From: Paraburkholderia phenazinium | Lineage (GTDB): Bacteria; Pseudomonadota; Gammaproteobacteria; Burkholderiales; Burkholderiaceae | NCBI RefSeq assembly: GCF_900141745.1 | Contig: NZ_FSRM01000001.1 | Coordinates: 2,852,001 to 2,916,000 of the forward strand | Direction: 5' to 3' | Length of the DNA: 64,000 bases | Part shown: positions 39,102-49,368 of the stretch, piece by piece | Position numbering within the stretch: position 1 is the first letter of the stretch | How the letters are laid out: each line of letters begins with the position of its first letter | The notes under the pieces: model-generated | What the model saw: the letters and a program-made list of their open reading frames with translations, nothing else | Database searches by the model: none | Told to the model about the DNA's origin: nothing | Made by a program: the position numbers and the translations under genes

Positions 39102-40127
39102 TCATTCGATGCTGACGTGAAAGACGGTCGCATGGACGTCCTTCAAAAAGGCCCGGTGCCCCAGACCTCCCTTAGGTACCGGCCGATAGGCTCCGGACGC
39201 GAGCAACTGGACGACGGTGCCCGCTCGACTGACCCGCGCCGTCGCAGCGCTGTAGAGATTGGCTCGGCGTAGCAGGCGCTCTCCAAGTTTCCGGTAGTAA
39301 TCCGTTGCAATAGCGGCCCGCTGCCGAATCTGTGCGGGCGCTTCCTGCAACACGTGGCGCAGTTTGTCCGCTCGCGCCAGGGCCGACGTCCCCATCCTGC
39401 GATAGTGCGTCTGCCCAGCCGCCTTGGCCATGGCGACTTTCTCCCCCATGTCCCTGTCAGGCGAAATACCGCAGCTATTAGCGTCGTGTTGACGATAAAG
39501 CGCGAGCTGGTCCTCCAACGCCACCATTTTTCCCAACGACGTCGCGACAAACCAGGCCCATGTATCGTGCGACATCGGAAATCCTGGATCGACGGGATGC
39601 TCGGGCCGATCGTGCCAGTCGACGTACTCGTAGATGGAGCGTCGAACGACGGTCGACATGCCGAAAAGCACGTACCAGGGATTCGTCGTCAGCGGGTCGT
39701 AGACACCACGGTGCGACCAGTGGCTCGCGGTGTTGTCGGGGCGGACATTGAGATCGGCATCAACCACCTTCACGGCGTGAACCACCAGCATCACTTCAGG
39801 GTCCACGAACTCTTTGGCTACCCGCTCCAGCTTGTCGTCCGTCCATACGTCGTCCTGATCGCAGAACGCGATGAAATCGCCACGACATAGCGATATCGCC
39901 TTGAAGAAATTCTCGTGAAATCCCAAACGCTGTTCGTTGCGTACTATGCGGACCGGGAACGACACGCGGCGCGAAAACTCGACCACAATGTCGTGCGTTC
40001 CACTGTCCGGGCTGTCGTCGGTGATGACCAGCTCGAACGGGGGCAGCGTCTGCCGGGCGATACTGTCCAGCTGCTCACGGATAAAGCGCTCGCCTTTATA
40101 GGCCGCCATCGCAATCGAAATTTTCAT
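39102..40127 (-). CDS. GT2 glycosyltransferase, rhamnosyltransferase-like
   Basis: A 341-residue family-2 glycosyltransferase. It opens with ISIAMAAYKGERFIREQLDS and has the nucleotide-sugar/metal site IAFCDQDDVWTDDK, the pattern seen in many rhamnosyltransferases. A C-terminal helical region follows. It is the last gene of the long minus-strand EPS unit, 15 bp after another GT2 gene, and convergent with the dehydratase gene. It has no counterpart in the bceG-K set I know. Donor and acceptor are unknown; a GDP-rhamnose donor is inference from family and context. Confidence 0.88.
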   Translation of the reverse strand: MKISIAMAAYKGERFIREQLDSIARQTLPPFELVITDDSPDSGTHDIVVEFSRRVSFPVRIVRNEQRLGFHENFFKAISLCRGDFIAFCDQDDVWTDDKLERVAKEFVDPEVMLVVHAVKVVDADLNVRPDNTASHWSHRGVYDPLTTNPWYVLFGMSTVVRRSIYEYVDWHDRPEHPVDPGFPMSHDTWAWFVATSLGKMVALEDQLALYRQHDANSCGISPDRDMGEKVAMAKAAGQTHYRRMGTSALARADKLRHVLQEAPAQIRQRAAIATDYYRKLGERLLRRANLYSAATARVSRAGTVVQLLASGAYRPVPKGGLGHRAFLKDVHATVFHVSIE

Positions 40128-40142
40128 GGCAGTCCGTGTCGA

Positions 40143-41153
40143 TTAGAGAACCGTTTCCGTGCGCGATTCTTCGCGGGCGGACCGGGTCGTGGGCGCATCT
40201 GGCTGTCGCCCAGCGCGAGATGAGAGCATCGATCTGGAAATCAGCATCAGATGATAGTAGAGCCGCGCATTGAGGCCGTAGTTATACGCGGATAGATGCC
40301 TGAACGCGATTCGCAGTGCCTTGAACGGCGCGGCATTCTTCGCATAGACCGACACGACGATCGGTACGAGCCGGCGCAACGCGACAGTGCGGGCGGGTTC
40401 AACCTGGCGCTCAAGCGTCAGACTGCTGACGAACGCATAGGCGGAAACCGGTGCCGCATTGGTCGAACCGCGCGTGCTCGCCGAGATTGAAACGTCGGTC
40501 TTGCGGTAGTACGACACGTATTCGTTCAGGTAGTAGATCTGCTTCGCAGCCAGACAGAGTTCGACGCCGAAGACAAAGTCGCAGCACGTCCCGTACTGTT
40601 CCTTATAACTGACCCGCTTCACGAGTTCTGCGTTCGCGAGCCAGCCGTTGTTCGGGAACATCTGGATCAGACCCGTGCGGCCGGGCACTTTCTGCAGTCC
40701 CTCGGTGCTTTTCGTTCTGTGAAAATCAGCGTTGAGTTTTGCGCTGACCGCACCATCGACGTGCCCCGCGTGATCCACTTCGTACTGGTCGGCGAAGGCG
40801 ACATCCAGACCGGGATGACTGTCCCATAGTGAAACCAGCCGCTCGACACCGTCTTCGGCAAGGTAATCGTCGTCGTGGATCAGCAGGATCTTGTCGCCGC
40901 TCGCGCGCGCGAACAGGCTGGCGACATTGCGCGCCTGGCCGAGCGACGGTTCGTTTTTCACGTAGCGAATGCGCGGGTCATGCTGGTATTGCGCTGCCAT
41001 CAGCCGCTGGGTCCGGTCGTCCTTCGAATCGTCGCCAATCACGATCTCGATGTTGGCGTGCGTCTGCGCGAGGCACGAGTCGATGCATTGGACGATCAGC
41101 TCCGGGCGATTGCATGTCGGCAGGCAGATAGAAACTTTAAAAGGGCGCGTCAT
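40143..41153 (-). CDS. GT2 glycosyltransferase
   Basis: A 336-residue family-2 glycosyltransferase. The N-terminus is VSICLPTCNRPELIVQCIDS and the DXD-type site is ILLIHDDDYLAEDGVERL. The start at 41153 is chosen because AAGGTGA lies upstream and it gives the standard N-terminus; a longer in-frame start at 41267 adds an unlikely segment. A 182-bp AT-rich gap separates it from the upstream propeller gene, so it may have its own promoter. It is an extra GT compared with the canonical bce-I set. Confidence 0.88.
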   Translation of the reverse strand: MTRPFKVSICLPTCNRPELIVQCIDSCLAQTHANIEIVIGDDSKDDRTQRLMAAQYQHDPRIRYVKNEPSLGQARNVASLFARASGDKILLIHDDDYLAEDGVERLVSLWDSHPGLDVAFADQYEVDHAGHVDGAVSAKLNADFHRTKSTEGLQKVPGRTGLIQMFPNNGWLANAELVKRVSYKEQYGTCCDFVFGVELCLAAKQIYYLNEYVSYYRKTDVSISASTRGSTNAAPVSAYAFVSSLTLERQVEPARTVALRRLVPIVVSVYAKNAAPFKALRIAFRHLSAYNYGLNARLYYHLMLISRSMLSSRAGRQPDAPTTRSAREESRTETVL

Positions 41154-41335
41154 GGCTTCACCTTGATTATGAGCGGAGGCACAGCGGCCGGTTCGCTCTG
41201 CGTATGCGTTCACACACGGCGGGTATCTAGCAAAATAGGCTAAAAAAAACCTGAAAAATAGGCTCAATAAATCTAAAAACCTTAGGCAATCCGGGGAATG
41301 CGAGTTTCACAATGACATTCGCCCCGGCATACCGG

Positions 41336-43252
41336 TCAGGGCGTCCATCGGTGAACAATGATGCTGGAGGCGTTGTAGTTATCTTTCGTGACCACATACT
41401 CGCCCGAGGACGTGAGATAGGCTCTCAGCCCATACATTGAATCCACGTCGTTGCCGACGTACACCGCAGTTGGGTTCGCGTCGATCAGTGTCGTATCGAG
41501 GTGCCCTGTGGTCAGATTGAAGGCGTCGATGTTGGGTACGGTGTGCACGTAGCCGACGAAGAGATAGTTGCCGGCCGCTGTCATCGACTTTGGATTGACG
41601 CTGGTCAGGGTGATCACCGGGTTGGGCGTGGTGGTATTGCCGGCGCTCCAGCCGTGATACACCTCGATCCGCGATTGCATCGCCGTCCAGTCCGCGCTCC
41701 CGGGGATGCCCTGTGCGAGGATCATGGTGTCGCTATCCGCCAGGTAGATGATGCGCGTCAATGGCCGGATGCTCTCCGGAATGGAGATGGTGACGGCTGG
41801 CCCCCATGTCGGCTTTCCTTCACCATCGAAGCCGGTCAGCGGGTAGTGGTAAATGTGGTTCGTCCGGTCCAGACCGGCCCACACGTCTCCCCTGCTGTCG
41901 ATGCAGAATCCGGCGGTCACCGCTAATGTCGTGTTGAACGCAGGACCGGGAAGCGCTGCGTCCGGTATGGCAATGTAGCCGTTCGCTGCGTTGAAATGAA
42001 AGAAGTAGAAGGCGGCGGGATTCTGGCCGGACGCCACGAGAATGCGATTTCCGCCGACGGTGACGAGTTGGCCGAAGTGTTCGTCGCGCTCCGTATCCTG
42101 CATGTTCAGGCGCGGATCGGACGGATAGTCGAACGGATCCACTGTGTTCGCAACGAAGGTGCCGCCAGCCGTGCCCGTGTAGATATTGGTGCCGCTATAG
42201 AAGTTGGCGCCATCCGTGGAGGGGTCCGGCGCAGCGACGCCTTCGAAGTTAAGCGACTGAAGCTTCCACTGCAGGTTGCCGGCACTGTTGTAGGCGTGAA
42301 TGTCGGTGCCGCCGTTGCGCCCCATGTCCCAGCTTCCACCCCAGGGATTGTTGAGCACATAAAGATTGCCGGCCGAGTCTTTGCCGATGCCGACGATGCG
42401 GGTGAAACGCTTGTCGCCGACCTGACCTTTGACTCCCTGGGTCGCGTCGAGATAACCGCCCTGGATGCCGAACGTGCCGGCCAGTGTCGGCGTGCCCGAG
42501 ATGTTGTAGAGCTTGATGTTCATGTCGGGCCCTTCGTCGCCCACCATGAGTTGCCCGGACGAAGCGTCGTAATACAGCGCCGACGGTTGCGAGCCGGCGG
42601 GCATCTGGATAGTGTTAAGCGGCGCGCCAGCCGGAGTGAATTCGACAATCGTGCCCGCGCTCTTCTGGGCTACCCAGATATTTCCTGCGCCATCCAACGC
42701 GAGCGCGCCGGGACTCGAGACGGCGATGTCACGCTGCAAGACGCCATCGGTGGTGTAGACCCGGACGCGATTGTCAAAAAAGTCGCTTGCATAGAGCAGC
42801 GAGCCCGCCGTTGCGAGTCCCGTAATGACATCGGCCTTGCTGACGGCATTCCACACGCTGACGTCAATAACAAGATCGCGTGTCTTGGTGATGCGGTTGT
42901 ATCGTCCCACCGCAGCGCTGCCGTAAGGGGTACCGCCCTGCAACGCCGCAAAGATCGAGGTGGCATTGCCGGTAATCGCGCCCCCCTGAAAATCGTTGTG
43001 AAGGCCGATGGAACCGAGGCTGGCGCCGTTCTGGTAGATCGCCACGCCGCCCTCGTCCTCATCCCAGAACGAAGCGGTATAGATGACGCCTTCGGGTGCG
43101 ACCCACATCGAGCGCGCGGTGTTACCCACATGGGTGGCATCGGTCCCATACGTATTCGCCAGCCAGTCGGTGGTGTATTGCGCCCAACACGCGGGCGCGA
43201 TCACGACGAGCAGCAGACCAAGGAATACAGCATGGATTCGCTTCCAGACCAT
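41336..43252 (-). CDS. secreted beta-propeller protein, paralogue in the bce-I operon
   Basis: A 638-residue protein with a signal peptide ending near CWAQ (KRIHAVFLGLLLVVIAPACW). The body is made of beta-propeller repeats: MWVAPEGVIYTASFWDEDEG, LALDGAGNIWVAQKSAG, GIGKDSAGNLYVLNNPWGG. It shares layout and ending (GEYVVT...IIVHRWTP) with the protein at 33585-35780. An AGGAG ribosome-binding site precedes the ATG at 43252. It follows bceK by 35 bp, so it is cotranscribed with the polysaccharide genes. The function is unknown. Confidence 0.84.
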   Translation of the reverse strand: MVWKRIHAVFLGLLLVVIAPACWAQYTTDWLANTYGTDATHVGNTARSMWVAPEGVIYTASFWDEDEGGVAIYQNGASLGSIGLHNDFQGGAITGNATSIFAALQGGTPYGSAAVGRYNRITKTRDLVIDVSVWNAVSKADVITGLATAGSLLYASDFFDNRVRVYTTDGVLQRDIAVSSPGALALDGAGNIWVAQKSAGTIVEFTPAGAPLNTIQMPAGSQPSALYYDASSGQLMVGDEGPDMNIKLYNISGTPTLAGTFGIQGGYLDATQGVKGQVGDKRFTRIVGIGKDSAGNLYVLNNPWGGSWDMGRNGGTDIHAYNSAGNLQWKLQSLNFEGVAAPDPSTDGANFYSGTNIYTGTAGGTFVANTVDPFDYPSDPRLNMQDTERDEHFGQLVTVGGNRILVASGQNPAAFYFFHFNAANGYIAIPDAALPGPAFNTTLAVTAGFCIDSRGDVWAGLDRTNHIYHYPLTGFDGEGKPTWGPAVTISIPESIRPLTRIIYLADSDTMILAQGIPGSADWTAMQSRIEVYHGWSAGNTTTPNPVITLTSVNPKSMTAAGNYLFVGYVHTVPNIDAFNLTTGHLDTTLIDANPTAVYVGNDVDSMYGLRAYLTSSGEYVVTKDNYNASSIIVHRWTP

Positions 43253-43287
43253 GTGGTGTTCTCCTGAGACCCAGCCTGGCCGAACCG

Positions 43288-44514
43288 TCAATGCGTCTCA
43301 CCCGAAGCAATCGCCTCGCTATAGACCGCGGCCACCCGCTTCGCGATCACCGAGTTGTCGAAGTTGGCCCGCGCATAGTCCCGGCAGGCCTGCGCATCCG
43401 GCAGCTTCAGACTGCCATCGAGCGCGGCTCCCAGGCCTTCTGCAATCGCCTCTGCGCCAGTCGCCCGCAGCACCAGATTCGGCGACAACCCTGCTACGGC
43501 TTCCGGCAAGCCGCCTACCGGCGTCACCAGCACGGGTGTGCCGGAGGCGAGCGACTCCACCGTAATCAGTCCAAATCCCTCCAGCGCCACGGTCGGCACC
43601 ACACTGATCGTGGCCGCGCGATACAGCGCCGCCAGATGCTGATCCGGCACGAAGCCGAGCAATTTGACGTTGTCGTCCAACCCGGCCTCGCTGATGCGCG
43701 TCTGCAACTCCTCCTGCAATCGCCCCTTCCCCGCGATCAGCAACAGCACGTCGGGCACCCGTTTCTTCAGTAGCTTCACTGCATCGATCAGATCCTCCAG
43801 CCCCATGCGCCGCACCAGACGGCGCACGGCCAGCACGATAGGACGGCCTTGCGGCAACTGCAGTTTCAGCCGCGCCTCACCCGGTGTGATCGGCAAATTG
43901 AACTGGTCCACATTCACGCAGCCCGGTACCACGCGCACCCGCTCCGGCGAAATTCCATAGCGCGACGTCAGGATCTTGCCGAAGGCGTCGGACAACACAA
44001 TCAGACGCGACGAACGCGCATACACCGACTGTTCCAGATAACGCTTGGCGCGCTGGCCGAACGAGTCCGCTCCTTCGACGTGGCTCTCGTCCGCCCACGG
44101 CCCCTGGAAATGCGACACCTGCGGGATGCCCCGCGTCACATCGAGACCCGGAAAGGTATAGAGCGCAAAGTGCGAGGAAATCACGTCGGGGCGTTGCCGC
44201 GTAATCTCACGGCGCAAGGCGCGGCGTGCGGCCATCAGGCGCAGCGGCAACGATTGGGCCGCGGAGCCGAAACCCTGGATCGCGCCGTCCGTGTCCGCCG
44301 CGACGCGCGCCGAGCCGGCGACCACGCCACGCACCGCCACGCCGGCACCCGGCAATGCGCCCACCAGCGAGTAGTACATGCGGTCGAGTCCGCCCGCACG
44401 CTCCGGGAACCAGTGCATGCCGATCTGCAACGATTTGATGGAACTGGCTTTCATGACGGGCTCTCTCGTGTGGCGTGAAATTTCGGTTGAAGCAGTCGCG
44501 GTGGCGGCGTTCAT
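43288..44514 (-). CDS. bceK: GT4 glycosyltransferase (BceK-like)
   Basis: A family-4 glycosyltransferase of 408 residues with the donor-site motif LEGFGLITVESLASGTPVLV and an N-terminal acceptor domain starting IGMHWFPERAGGLDRMYYSL. The start at 44514 gives a 4-bp ATGA overlap with bceJ; an internal ATG at 44454 with its own GAGAG would shorten it by 20 residues and is also plausible. Order within the operon matches bceK. It should add one sugar to the lipid-linked repeat. Confidence 0.88.
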   Translation of the reverse strand: MNAATATASTEISRHTREPVMKASSIKSLQIGMHWFPERAGGLDRMYYSLVGALPGAGVAVRGVVAGSARVAADTDGAIQGFGSAAQSLPLRLMAARRALRREITRQRPDVISSHFALYTFPGLDVTRGIPQVSHFQGPWADESHVEGADSFGQRAKRYLEQSVYARSSRLIVLSDAFGKILTSRYGISPERVRVVPGCVNVDQFNLPITPGEARLKLQLPQGRPIVLAVRRLVRRMGLEDLIDAVKLLKKRVPDVLLLIAGKGRLQEELQTRISEAGLDDNVKLLGFVPDQHLAALYRAATISVVPTVALEGFGLITVESLASGTPVLVTPVGGLPEAVAGLSPNLVLRATGAEAIAEGLGAALDGSLKLPDAQACRDYARANFDNSVIAKRVAAVYSEAIASGETH

Positions 44515-45710
44515 TCGGCCACCTTGAAGTTGACCGGCTGGGATTCGCTCGCCGTGGTGGCTCGCTGGCGGTCTTCGCGCTGTCCCGCCAGTTGCCGGTA
44601 CAGTGCGATGTACTGTGCCGCCATGCGCGCCCAGCCAAAGCCGGTCGCGAGCTCGTTGGCCGCGACACCCATCGCGCGGCGTACGTCGCTGGAATTCGCG
44701 AGCCGCGCAATGGCGCCGGCCAGGGCCTTCGGATCGTCCGGATCGTCGAGCACGATGCCGCACTCCGGCGTGATGATCTCCGCCCCGCCTGCCGTGCGCG
44801 CGGTGACGACCGGCAGGCCCGCTGCCATCGCTTCGAGCAGCGACAGGCTCATCGCTTCGTAGCGCGAAGGAAACACGAAGGCGTCGACCGAGTGCATCAG
44901 CACCGGCATCTCCTTCACCAGCCCGAGGAAATGCACCCGGTCGGCCACGCCAAGCGCGCGTGCCTGTTCCGGGTAAGGACTGCCTGGCAGGTAACCGGCT
45001 ACCGCGATATGCACGTCGGGCGGTAAATGACGCAAGGCCTCGAGCACCGTGCCGAGATTCTTGCGCGGGGTGCGCAGATCGCCCACGAACAGAAGCAGAA
45101 ACGCGTCGCCCGGAAGATTGAACTTCGCGCGGTCGCCGTGGGCGGCAGCAAAGCCCTGAGTATCGACGCCGTTATAGATCACGTCGACGCGGTTGCGCGG
45201 CGTCAACCCGATCGCGCGGATCTCGTCGGCCACCTTTTGCGACACTGCCGTAATCACCCGCGAGCGGCGATATGCCCAGCGCTCGAGCGTCGCATTGACC
45301 CGCGTATAGACGAACTGATACGCAGACCACACCCCTTTCGTCAGCCCGAACGGGTAGTACTTGCTGCCGAACCAGCCGCTATGCACGAAGTGTGCGGTGT
45401 TCACGTCGGCGGGCACCCACGTGATGAAGCCGTTGACGTGCAGCACATCGTATTCGCTACGGTGCGTGCGCAGCCACAGCGCGCTCCTGAAGGCGAATAC
45501 CTGTTGGCGCAACAGATTGGTCGGCCACCAGCGGCCGATTTTCACCGGCACCCAGCGCACGTTCGGATGCGCGAGCAAGTCAGGGGCGACGTGCGAGGCG
45601 ACGAGTGTGACGGCGATATTCTCGTCGAGGGCCGCGCGCGCGATCTCATGATTGACGCGACCCTGGCCGTCGTTATGGCGCACGACATGCGTGACAATGG
45701 CGACTCTCAA
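44511..45710 (-). CDS. bceJ: GT4 glycosyltransferase (BceJ-like)
   Basis: A 399-residue family-4 glycosyltransferase. The N-terminal Rossmann domain starts VAIVTHVVRHNDGQGRVNHE, and the EX7E donor site is YEAMSLSLLEAMAAGLPVVT. It directly abuts the polymerase gene upstream and overlaps bceK downstream by 4 bp, so translation is coupled. Position matches bceJ. Confidence 0.9.
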   Translation of the reverse strand: MRVAIVTHVVRHNDGQGRVNHEIARAALDENIAVTLVASHVAPDLLAHPNVRWVPVKIGRWWPTNLLRQQVFAFRSALWLRTHRSEYDVLHVNGFITWVPADVNTAHFVHSGWFGSKYYPFGLTKGVWSAYQFVYTRVNATLERWAYRRSRVITAVSQKVADEIRAIGLTPRNRVDVIYNGVDTQGFAAAHGDRAKFNLPGDAFLLLFVGDLRTPRKNLGTVLEALRHLPPDVHIAVAGYLPGSPYPEQARALGVADRVHFLGLVKEMPVLMHSVDAFVFPSRYEAMSLSLLEAMAAGLPVVTARTAGGAEIITPECGIVLDDPDDPKALAGAIARLANSSDVRRAMGVAANELATGFGWARMAAQYIALYRQLAGQREDRQRATTASESQPVNFKVAE

Positions 45711-47171
45711 TCAGGTGCCTCCGTGGAGAATGAGCTCTCGCATGCGCTGCTGCTTTTGCCAGTGCGCGGCGGAGAGGATCGAAAAAAGACTGATGAAAAG
45801 CAGCAGGCCGCCCGTGCCGACCAGCGAATTGGTGAACACCAGCATCGCGAAGATCGCGAGCGAGAGACTCACCGAAGAGGACACGAATTTGTCGTCGCGC
45901 ATCTTGAACGAGGCCAGCAACGCTCGCACCATCAGCCACAGGATGCCGGAGAGGTATAGCAGCGTGCCTGGCCAGCCCAGCACGAACGGGATGTTCATCA
46001 CGCCGCTATCGAAGTTGCCGTATTGGCCAAGCTGGCCACCATCGTTCGAGAGCTTCGTCGACGTGCCGGTTGCGCCCATGCCTTCGCCCGAAACGTCGGT
46101 GAACGCCTTCTGCGCAAAGGTCGCGTAGAACTGGTTACGCGCCGCATAGCTCTGGTCGTCCTTGAGATTCACGATACTGTTCAGGCGCGTCTGCATCCGC
46201 TCGGCCACCGGGCCCACTACCAGCAAGGGCACACACAGGCCGGCAAGCACGATCGCACTGCCGACGATGCGCACGCGTACCCGGTTGTTCGATTTGACCA
46301 GCTGGACCAGCATGGCGACCACCCAGCCGCCCCACGTCGAACGCACGAGGCTCAAAGCGAAGGCAAAGAAGCCCAGCACGGCGGCAATCCAGCGCACGCG
46401 GTGATTCGCGGCCATCACGTAGACCATCGCGCCCATCATGGCGAACGCAAACGGACCCGACGAGTTCATCGTGCTGAAGACGCGCACACCCATCGGTACG
46501 GGGTCGCCTTGCGAGTTCATCTGCGAGCCGAGCATCCAGAGCGCGTCCCACGGCGGCATGATGACGAACTGCACCAGTCCGTAGCCGCCCATCACCAGCA
46601 TGCCCCAGATGAAGGTGTTGACGATGGTGTCGCGAAACGCCGGATAGTTGCGCGTATTCGCCATGATGTGAAAGCCGATCAGGAGCGGATAGAGCCAGTT
46701 GGCGAGGTCATAGATCGCCGCGAGCGGCCCGCTCGAGACAACGCCGACCATGAACGCGTAGGCGAGCCCGGCCAGAATCAGCAGCACCGGCAAGCCGCGC
46801 CGCTGCGCAAGCAGCGGGTAGTGGCGAATCAGCCCTATGCCGCTGATCATCGTCACTGCGAGCGGCGCAATCTGGATCAGGCTGGTGGGCGTAAAGCCGC
46901 CCTTCGACCAGTCGGCGAGACGCCGCACTTCGGGACTGAGGAACCACAGCCACCACATGAAGCCGACATAACGCGCAGGACTTCTGAAGTACAGCCACAG
47001 CCCCGTCATGGTGGCGAGCACCGGAAAGGCAAGCGTCAGCAGCGAGCCCTGGTGCGCCGCCACCAGTAGCGCGGTAATGAACCACAGCAGCGCGGGCGGC
47101 CCCCACTCCATCGGGTCGCTCTTGAGGCGGCGGACGGCGCCGCTTGCGGCGGCACGCGTGATCGTTGACAT
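45711..47171 (-). CDS. bceI: Wzy-type polysaccharide polymerase (BceI-like)
   Basis: A 486-residue membrane protein with about 11-12 hydrophobic helices and large loops, lacking strong motifs, as expected for Wzy/O-antigen-ligase-type polymerases. A long periplasmic loop of about 50-60 residues lies around residues 325-395. It polymerises repeat units at the periplasmic face. It sits 3 bp after bceH and abuts bceJ, exactly the bceH-I-J order. Confidence 0.87.
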   Translation of the reverse strand: MSTITRAAASGAVRRLKSDPMEWGPPALLWFITALLVAAHQGSLLTLAFPVLATMTGLWLYFRSPARYVGFMWWLWFLSPEVRRLADWSKGGFTPTSLIQIAPLAVTMISGIGLIRHYPLLAQRRGLPVLLILAGLAYAFMVGVVSSGPLAAIYDLANWLYPLLIGFHIMANTRNYPAFRDTIVNTFIWGMLVMGGYGLVQFVIMPPWDALWMLGSQMNSQGDPVPMGVRVFSTMNSSGPFAFAMMGAMVYVMAANHRVRWIAAVLGFFAFALSLVRSTWGGWVVAMLVQLVKSNNRVRVRIVGSAIVLAGLCVPLLVVGPVAERMQTRLNSIVNLKDDQSYAARNQFYATFAQKAFTDVSGEGMGATGTSTKLSNDGGQLGQYGNFDSGVMNIPFVLGWPGTLLYLSGILWLMVRALLASFKMRDDKFVSSSVSLSLAIFAMLVFTNSLVGTGGLLLFISLFSILSAAHWQKQQRMRELILHGGT

Positions 47172-47174
47172 CGG

Positions 47175-48329
47175 TTAGAGGCCTCCGCGGGACTGGCCCG
47201 ATGTCCGCACCTCGGTTCGCACTTCGGCACGCGCCTCCGGACGGCCGTGTGGCGCCACACGCCGGCGCAGCAGGTCTTCGGTGATCCGCACATGTTGCAT
47301 GGCGAAATGGCGCGTCGTCAGGTCGCGCGACAGCAGTTGCTCTGCAGCCGCCTGGGCCTGGCGCAATGCTTCGGATGGCGAAGCAACCAGCCGGTCAACC
47401 GCCTCGCGCATGGCTTGCGAATCGAACGGCGGCACGTACGACGCAGCCTGATGTGAGAAGTAGTCCTCGAGCGCGCCTACGCCGGTGACCACCATCGGCT
47501 TGCCGAGCGCCGCAGCTTCGAGCATCACGGTAATACCCGAGGCGTGCGAGTTCGGCCGCAGCGGCACCAGCACCAGATCGGCCCAGTCGTACAGCTCGCG
47601 TGCTTTCTTCAGCCCTGCGGCAGGCGCGATATCCACATTCGGTGCGTGCAGCTTTGCCGGAATCTTGCGTCGCGTGGCGAGCCTGACGTGGTAGCGCGGA
47701 TCGTTGCCGAACGCCTTGATGAGCGTTTCCCAGTCGCGATCGCGGTCGTTGCCGATGGCGGCAATCCGCACCGGCGTATGGGCCTGCCATTCGGCCGGCG
47801 ATTGCACCGGAAAGTCGTCGGTATTCAGACCGTAGTACACATGGGTCGCTGCGCGCCCGAGGTAGCGCTGGCAGAGCTCGGCGTTTTCGCTTGCGAGCGT
47901 CGTCAGCACGTCAGCGCGCGCAATCAGCTTGCGATACAGCCAGCGCCGCAGCATGCCGTAGCCGGGCCACTTGTCGAGCAGCCACACGCTTTGTGCCAGC
48001 AACAGCGGCGGCGCGTTGCGGCGCCCGCTCAGCAGCAGCACCAGGGCAACCGACAGATACTCGTGCTCCGTATGCGTCCAGATCACATCCGAGCGCAGGA
48101 TCTCGGCGCGATTGCGCCACGTGTGGATCAGATCGAAGCCGAGCACGGCCTTGAGGCCGCGGCGCAGCAGCCGCACCGGCGCGCTTTCGCGCGCATCCTG
48201 CGAATAGGTCAGCGCGAACTCGTCGGATTCGGCGTGGTGATAGCCATACAGGCAGCCGATATTCTCGCCCTTGCGATAGAAGCGCGGATCGGCGCCGTAA
48301 AACAGATGCACGTTGACTTTTGTGCTCAT
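47175..48329 (-). CDS. bceH: GT4 glycosyltransferase (BceH-like)
   Basis: A 384-residue glycosyltransferase with the GT-B fold. The C-terminal donor-site region is ITVMLEAAALGKPMVVTGVG, a slightly divergent EX7E. The C-terminus ends in an Arg/Glu-rich segment with an EVRTEVRT direct repeat. It lies 95 bp after bceG and 3 bp before the polymerase gene. The donor sugar is not evident from the sequence. Confidence 0.87.
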   Translation of the reverse strand: MSTKVNVHLFYGADPRFYRKGENIGCLYGYHHAESDEFALTYSQDARESAPVRLLRRGLKAVLGFDLIHTWRNRAEILRSDVIWTHTEHEYLSVALVLLLSGRRNAPPLLLAQSVWLLDKWPGYGMLRRWLYRKLIARADVLTTLASENAELCQRYLGRAATHVYYGLNTDDFPVQSPAEWQAHTPVRIAAIGNDRDRDWETLIKAFGNDPRYHVRLATRRKIPAKLHAPNVDIAPAAGLKKARELYDWADLVLVPLRPNSHASGITVMLEAAALGKPMVVTGVGALEDYFSHQAASYVPPFDSQAMREAVDRLVASPSEALRQAQAAAEQLLSRDLTTRHFAMQHVRITEDLLRRRVAPHGRPEARAEVRTEVRTSGQSRGGL

Positions 48330-48424
48330 TCAGACTCCGGTCTGCAGAGTGACGCGGGGTGAAAAGGCCTCGGCGCAAACGGCCCGCCACTGTGGCAACC
48401 GATGGGCGAACGCATCGCGACGCT

Positions 48425-49351
48425 TCACGAGGCCGTCGCGCGGCGCGCTTCGTTTGCGCCCGTGCGCACCGCACGCCAGCGCGAGAGCCGCGTGCGGCCT
48501 TGCTTCGAGAGCAGTGCGAGCACTACGTGGGCGAAGCCGGGATAGACCCTGGTGCCCACCAGCGTGTACCACCACCAGGCGGCCTCGCGCCGCAGCGGCG
48601 GCAACTGGTCGCGCAGGATCAGATGCAGGTTGTAGGCGGCGTTGCGCACGGCCATCATGGTCTGCGCGTCGCGGCGGTCTTCGTCGAAACGCTCGGCGGG
48701 GTAATGATCGACCGCTACGCGCGGGTCGTACACGAGCTTCCAGCCGGCATGCTTCACGCTCATGCTGAACGCCATGTCGTTATGCGTCTGCGCGCCGGCG
48801 CCGCGCAGACGCGCGTCGAAGCGGATATGGCTGATCGCTGCGCGCCGGTAGCTCATGTTGGCGCCCTTGAGCAAATCGACTTCGCGGGCGCCGCCCACGC
48901 CCAGATGGTGGTTGCCGATGATCTTGCCCGACGGCAGAACCTTGCCGACCAGCGGCCGTTCGCCGTCGAGAATGCGACCCTTTTCGTGCACCCAGTCACG
49001 TCCACCGAGCGCACCCAGGCGTGAATCGCTCCCGAACGCGGCGGCGATCCGCTCGACCCAGTCGGGTCGCGGCGCGGCATCGTCGTCGGTGATGGCAACC
49101 ACGTCGCCGCTTGCCACGTCGAGGCCACGATTGAGCGCGGCGACCTGTCCCGGCGTTTCGACCAGTGCCACTGAAAGCGGCAGCCTACCCTTGACCGCCG
49201 GATCGCGCAGGCAAGTGTGCGTCGCGATGTCGTCGGGACGGGCCACGACGACCACCTCGTCCGGGGCGCGCGACTGGCGCTGCAGCGCTTCGAGGCAGCG
49301 CGTCAGATCGGCTGGCCGGCGAAAGGTGGGAACCAGTACCGTTACTTTCAT
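48425..49351 (-). CDS. bceG: GT2 glycosyltransferase (BceG-like)
   Basis: A 308-residue family-2 glycosyltransferase opening VTVLVPTFRRPADLTRCLEA with the metal/nucleotide site VVAITDDDAAPRPDWVERI. The ATG at 49351 has GGAG at a suitable distance; the in-frame ATG at 49366 would add five residues. It follows bceF by 17 bp. BceG is the first GT after the export block in the bce-I order. Confidence 0.9.
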   Translation of the reverse strand: MKVTVLVPTFRRPADLTRCLEALQRQSRAPDEVVVVARPDDIATHTCLRDPAVKGRLPLSVALVETPGQVAALNRGLDVASGDVVAITDDDAAPRPDWVERIAAAFGSDSRLGALGGRDWVHEKGRILDGERPLVGKVLPSGKIIGNHHLGVGGAREVDLLKGANMSYRRAAISHIRFDARLRGAGAQTHNDMAFSMSVKHAGWKLVYDPRVAVDHYPAERFDEDRRDAQTMMAVRNAAYNLHLILRDQLPPLRREAAWWWYTLVGTRVYPGFAHVVLALLSKQGRTRLSRWRAVRTGANEARRATAS

Positions 49352-49368
49352 CGCGTCATGCTCCATTG